Below are positions 59,701 to 64,000 of a stretch of 64,000 nt of DNA, one piece after another (the first letter of the stretch is position 1; every line of letters starts with the position of its first letter). This stretch comes from Dastarcus helophoroides (lineage: Eukaryota > Arthropoda > Insecta > Coleoptera > Bothrideridae). Made by a program: the position numbers and the translations under genes. The stretch is taken from the NCBI GenBank assembly GCA_028583605.1, contig CM053329.1, positions 6,820,001 to 6,884,000 of the forward strand, given 5' to 3'. The notes beneath the pieces were generated by a model. The model searched no databases, was not told where the DNA came from, and saw nothing but the letters and a program-made list of their open reading frames with translations.

Positions 59701-61302
59701 TAAAAAAATCTGTTTGTTTCTAAAAATGTCTTTTTTAACTTAACATGTTTTAAAATTCATTTCGAAATCACTTTCTCAATATATCTAAATTAACCACATA
59801 GTTTTAATTTTATTTTTAAAAAATTTATTTTGCAGAAAAAGTAGAAATTGCAGAATAAACTAAAATATTCTTTTTTTTTTTAATCTAGAGTGTTTCCTCA
59901 AAACTTTTTGCTCGGAGTTTTTACATTAAATTTGATTTTTTTTTTACCATGTTTTTAGATAATTTTAAATTTTTCCTAAACTTTTTAATTATTTCATTAA
60001 AATTGGAGTTTTAGATTTATTTTCACTTTAATAGATTTCTAAATTTCTTTTTTCTTCTCGAAATTTTGAATAAATTGATAGCATGTTTATTCGAAATTTC
60101 ATCGTCAAAGTCAACATTTTATATTTAACCTAAAAATATTTGATAGATACATAATTTGAAACACAAACTTCAAATTTCGTTAAACATATTAATTCCAGAA
60201 AAAGTTACACCTTGTTTATAATTTTTTAGAAATTGCCTCCTCTCTTAAAATTTTTGGTTTAATCTTGGGTTTTCTATTCTATTTTCCATGTTCTATTTTA
60301 TATAACTATGGAACATCCTCTTCGCCATATTCTGATCTTAAAAATTTGATTTTGTTTTCACTATATAAACTTTACCTACCAAATTTTTACTTAATTTTGA
60401 AACATTCGATTCTAAATTTTAAGTATAAACAAAATTAAATATTTTAATTGAAATCAATTTGTATAAAATAGAATCAGCTAAGAGGGCGTCGAACTCGCAT
60501 TATTAGGGTTATTACTACAGCGAACAGTCAATAGAATAAATTTAATTATGTATGAATTTGATATTTTATCTAAATTTTCTTGTGTTATAATTGAAAAATA
60601 AAAAACTGTCTATTTTTAATTGCACACTTTTTTTTACAATCAATCGGAATATTTATAGTACTTATGACAGTCTTGATAATGTCTCAGGTAAAAAGCATTT
60701 ATTCGCAATTTGCAATGAGTCGCTGACTAACAGTTTATGGGATTGCTTCAGATCGCGCTAAAATGTTCGTTCCAACCGTAACTACTGCGTTGCGTGTAAT
60801 TAAATAAACCTGTGCCAACTCCCAATTCCCTAAACGAAATGATGTATAAGACAAATTTAATCTGCCTTCAATCTATCAGCTAAATCAGGTTTTTTATTAA
60901 AAAAAAATACTATATAGGTCAAAAAGCCTTGGAATGCAAGCACCTATTTTTCCATAAAATATATTTCTTTCTCAACAACTATCACGATATTGAAAGAGCT
61001 TGCAATTTTCTGATAATCTATGGCCTAATTACTACTAACCCTATTAAAATCTAAATTTTGTCTTTAAAAACCTAGAAGAAAAGGGGGATGGTCAGTTCCT
61101 ACACATTTTGAGCTGCATCTTTAGGTCGATTAGACCGAGAATATAATATTTTAGGATTCTTGGAGGTAGCTCTTTTAAATGATACATCACACAATATATT
61201 AAGTAAAAGTTAATTTTTCGGTGACCTAATGACACCCCCCTTTTCTTTTTCTAAATATTGGCTGGCGTATTTGCTACATTTAAGCTAATTTAAAACTCTA
61301 TA
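59701..61302. other. AT-rich stretch, no recognisable gene
   Basis: 59700-60480 is another degenerate TTCGAAATTT-like low-complexity block. The rest is AT-rich with no motif. Confidence 0.45.
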
Positions 61303-61453
61303 ATGCACAGACCAATAGGTTTGAACATTTATTAGATTCGAAGTTTGGAAACCAAATACCGAATTCGATCTTGTTAGATCTCGTCAGTTTGGTATATCCA
61401 ACTCGAATGCTAATAAATGTTCCGGAATAAATGTTTCGGAACATTTATTAGCA

Positions 61454-61524
61454 TTCGAGTTGGATATACCAAACTGACGAGATCTAACAAGATCGAAACC
61501 GGTATTTGGTTTCCAAACTTCGAA
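61454..61524 (+). ncRNA. Type I hammerhead ribozyme, first copy (complete)
   Basis: Stem I inner ACCAAA (61468-61473) pairs with TTTGGT (61505-61510). Core CTGACGA 61474-61480. Helix II GATCT/AGATC with AACA loop (61481-61494). GAAA 61495-61498. Stem III is the palindrome ACCGGT (61498-61503). Predicted cleavage lies after A61504 (GTA). Outer stem I TTGGA/TCCAA and TTCGAG/CT(T)CGAA are separated from the inner part by an internal loop, where natural hammerheads contact loop II. Every conserved core base is present. A loopless palindromic stem III implies a dimeric fold. Confidence 0.85.
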
Positions 61525-61830
61525 TCTAATAAATGTTCAAACCTATTGGTCTGTGCATTACTGAATACTTGTCTTCTGGGAAATCTCCTAGAGAGCAACC
61601 GCTTCGCTAGGTGGCAATGTTTCAACTGTTGGTAGTTCAGCTACCTATGATTCACTATACACGCCTGGAGGGCTGCATGAATTTGTAGTCTAGGTTGCAT
61701 TTTTCTTGCATACGACATTGTTGGCGATGGCCATAGTTTCTCTATGGGCCAATAGGTGGCAGTACTAAAGAGTCACTCGCTTGACGCCTGTGAATGTTTT
61801 AGTACTTACTTGTCGGAACATTTATTAACA

Positions 61831-61901
61831 TTCGAGTTGGATATACCAAACTGACGAGATCTAACAAGATCGAAACCGGTATTTGGTTTCCAAACTTCGA
61901 A
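61831..61901 (+). ncRNA. Type I hammerhead ribozyme, second copy (complete)
   Basis: All elements of the first copy are repeated at +377 bp: CTGACGA 61851-61857, GATCT-AACA-AGATC, GAAA, ACCGGT, GTA cleavage triplet, TTTGGT, and outer arm to cttcgaa at 61901. The repeat ends immediately after this motif. Cleavage at both sites would release a 377-nt linear RNA that could be circularised. Confidence 0.85.
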
Positions 61902-61902
61902 T

Positions 61903-63622
61903 TATTTTCTAAAATGATTAATTCATCAATTTCTTTCATTAAACCTCTTTTATAAACGAAAATAATTTAAAAATTCCAAAATATTATTTCTAAATGATTC
62001 TTGTTTTGTTTTCAAAAATTAAACATTCATAAATAAATTCTGTCAAATAAAATATATTTTATATGCTATTTACATGTCCAACAGCAATTAGTTTAATCTT
62101 TACAATATTGTCCAAAACAAATCTACCAATTTAAAAAATTTAATGGAAAGAAAATCCAAAATTTAAATATTTACGAGAACATTCCTTCCTGGCCGTTTTG
62201 ACGAGTGTAGGGCCTTTTTTATCCTGTAGTGCCGGTGTCAAACATAAATTATGCAAAAGGAGATGTTATAAAAATAAAATAAGAACATCATTTAGTTAAA
62301 AGAACAAAAACAAAGGAGCCAGGAGGATTTTATATTTCTGAGGCATCAGTTGCGCATAAAATTTAGATTTGTATACAAACGACATAATTATGATTGACAT
62401 TGCTTTTTCATGCCGAGGGAAGTTGCCGACATTGTTCACAAAGAATTTATATCCATCAAGATTTTATTAAATTACCCAGACTTTCGATTGTCACATCTCA
62501 AGAACAATGAAATGACAATTTCGCCAGAGAAAAGGAAACATTACAAATCCGCTCCAGATTACTTCTATTTAATAAATCCAACTAATCTTTCTTCTCATTT
62601 GTTACTGTCTATTCTTGATGTTCTAACGGGTACTTTCATATTTAATAAATGTTAAATGTTCTTTTATTTTATCTCCCAATAAGCCAGCTTTTAAATTACT
62701 GAGATATATGTCTCTGAATTTATCTTTTGACTTAGTGAGCTAGTTTTAGTTCATTTGGTAAAATAATTGATTTCATCTACAAATAACTGTATCAATTTAT
62801 AAATTGCTTGAAGATTTTTCTCCACAGGAGTTGGGTAATATATGTACATATTTAATTTAAGTGATACAGTTAAACCTGCTCAGATGGACGCTCCATAAGA
62901 CGAAATAATAAATAAACTTCACTTAATTTTATTTAAAACAGAATTTTTTTCAGGATAATTTAAAAAACAATAAAAGAACAAAAACTAAATATTAGAGTGG
63001 AGTCTATAAGTTAGAATCATGAATTTGCCAAGAATTTTGCACAGGCCAAACGAGAAAATCGGTTTATGCCATGTATAATAAGTAAAGGTTTTTTTAATTG
63101 TAAAGAAGAATCTGGTTATGCAAAATACCTTTTGAAATCCAACAATCATTTTAATCATAATTTTGAATTTTTCCATACCATTAGGTATAGCGGTGAAAGT
63201 TTAGTTTTAAAAAATTCATAAACCTTAGAAATTAATATAATAGATACAGAAACTATTTATTTTTTCAAAAATCCGCAAATTCCGGTAGACATAAGCTATA
63301 AAATATATACTTTGAAAAAATAAATTATTAAAAATTATTCATGAACTAAAACAAATTAAAATGTAGGTACATTGCCAAGAAAAAAAAAATTAATTTAAAT
63401 ATTTTTCGAAATAATTTGAAAAAAATACTCAAAACTCAAAATTTAAAAAAATATTTTTAAAGTAGAATAAATCTTTGATGTCCAGATATATTAAAGGTGA
63501 GAATTACTAGGCCCCATCGGATTTTCTCGTGTTATATTTTCTAGCAATTCTAAGACACCCTTTCAGGTGTTTAATTATTTCTTTTACAACTGTTCTATAC
63601 GAAGCTGTGCTTTACTCCAATA
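61903..63622. other. No recognisable gene
   Basis: The frame at 62410-62655 (+, 81 codons) has no recognisable motif. AT-rich otherwise. Confidence 0.4.
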
Positions 63623-63624
63623 TA

Positions 63625-64000
63625 AGGTGTGTTCAAAAATTAAGGTGACTATACTTTTATGAAAAAATATTTATTTATTTATCAACATTTATACTGTCCC
63701 CTTCAAAGTAATCCCCCTCAGATACAATTCACTTGTGCCAACGCTTTTTCCAACCTTCAAAACACTTTTTGGTATAGCCTTAAGCTCGAGCGATGCAGTT
63801 TTTATTTTGTCAATCGTTGCAAATCTCCGTTCTTTCATAGGTTTTTTACGTTTTGGGAACAGTAGAAAGTTGAAGGGGGCCAAATCCGGTAAATATGGTG
63901 GCCGAGGTATGATTGTCGTGTTGTTTTTTGGCCAAAAAACCTCTCACAAGCAATGATGAATGGGCAGATGTATTCTCTTGATGCAAAAGCCCTCAATTAT
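63625..64000 (-). pseudogene. Mariner transposase C-terminus, truncated by the window end
   Basis: On the minus strand: WPKNNTTIIPRPPYLPDLAP (third catalytic D in PDLAP), FNFLLFPKRKKPMKERRFAT, IDKIKTASLELKAIPKS. A frameshift follows, and the other frame continues KKCFEGWKKRWHK, stop, IVSEGDYFEGDSINVDK. This is a typical mariner 3' coding end. The terminal inverted repeat side is aggtgtgttcaaaaattaag (63625 onward) preceded by the expected TA (63623-63624). HHCL near the window end is a remnant of HHDNAP, so the second D is lost. The 5' part lies beyond 64000. Confidence 0.9.

Larger units (their letters stand above)
61303..61902 (+). mobile_element. Retrozyme-like element: hammerhead-bounded 377-bp unit with an inverted extra arm
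   Basis: The plus-strand unit starts cggaacatttattagcattc at 61437 and repeats as cggaacatttattaacattc at 61814, a period of 377 bp. Each unit begins with a complete hammerhead motif. The second unit stops right after its hammerhead (61902), so the element has the hammerhead / body / hammerhead form of retrozymes. The body (…gcaaccgcttcgctaggtgg…gatggccatagtttctc…ggtggcagtactaaagag) has no long ORF. A minus-strand copy of the first about 120 bp lies immediately upstream (61303-61426), head to head, so a transcript would form a long hairpin. The ORFs at 61410-61635 are meaningless as protein. Confidence 0.75.

Noticed and set aside
61410..61635. Opposed 71- and 72-codon frames
   Set aside because: They lie on a palindrome, so each strand mirrors the other. 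They are by-products of the hammerhead repeat.
1..64000. Bacterial-type operons, Shine-Dalgarno sites, tRNA or rRNA genes, CRISPR arrays
   Set aside because: Looked for and not seen. The sequence is eukaryotic repeat-rich DNA.

Overview
The window looks like AT-rich, repeat-dominated nuclear DNA from an arthropod, most likely an insect. It has mariner, Tc1, hAT, Jockey, RTE and Penelope-like relics, gypsy-type solo LTRs, foldback MITEs ending in CAGGGTGTTC / CACCCTGTATA, one spliced host exon and no sign of bacterial gene organisation. I cannot name the species. Nearly all protein-coding sequence is transposon-derived and broken by stops, frameshifts and nested insertions. The only convincing host coding sequence is one exon of an acid sphingomyelinase-like phosphodiesterase (21155-21360, + strand) with clean splice signals.

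Layout. 1-12.5 kb: a MITE-like repeat, AT-rich DNA, an RTE-type non-LTR fossil (5.07-7.02 kb) and an inverted repeat (11.6-12.5 kb). 13.3-16.6 kb: two copies of a hammerhead-bearing repeat, one inside a foldback element. 18-25.6 kb: a palindromic MITE, a Penelope-like (PLE) fragment, the host exon and a gypsy-type LTR. 26.9-30 kb: a decayed multicopy-family gene and a Tc1 transposase. 31.15-36 kb: a long PLE split by a 2.7-kb Sola-like DNA transposon. 38.9-40.5 kb: a hAT element. 43.15-45.8 kb: a Jockey-type element. 49.1-50.5 kb: a 1.2-kb palindrome and a solo LTR. 51.5-59.7 kb: two inverted PLE pieces, one split by a hAT that itself holds a 4.6-kb insertion. 61.3-61.9 kb: the best copy of the hammerhead repeat. 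63.6-64 kb: a mariner transposase C-terminus running off the window.

The most interesting system is the hammerhead repeat. At 61.4-61.9 kb a 377-bp unit is bounded by two identical-looking type I hammerhead ribozymes. Each has the CTGACGA core, a 5-bp helix II, GAAA, a palindromic ACCGGT stem III and a well-paired stem I with an internal loop. This architecture, two self-cleaving motifs around a short non-coding unit, matches the retrozymes described in plants and animals, which are small retroelements propagated through circular RNA. PLE copies in the same window carry a hammerhead-like motif of the same design (CTGAAGA, GAAAC, palindromic ACGCGT). One hammerhead-repeat copy has a perfect 12-bp target-site duplication. 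I infer that the repeat is a non-autonomous partner of the PLE machinery. The sequence does not prove this, and no search was run.
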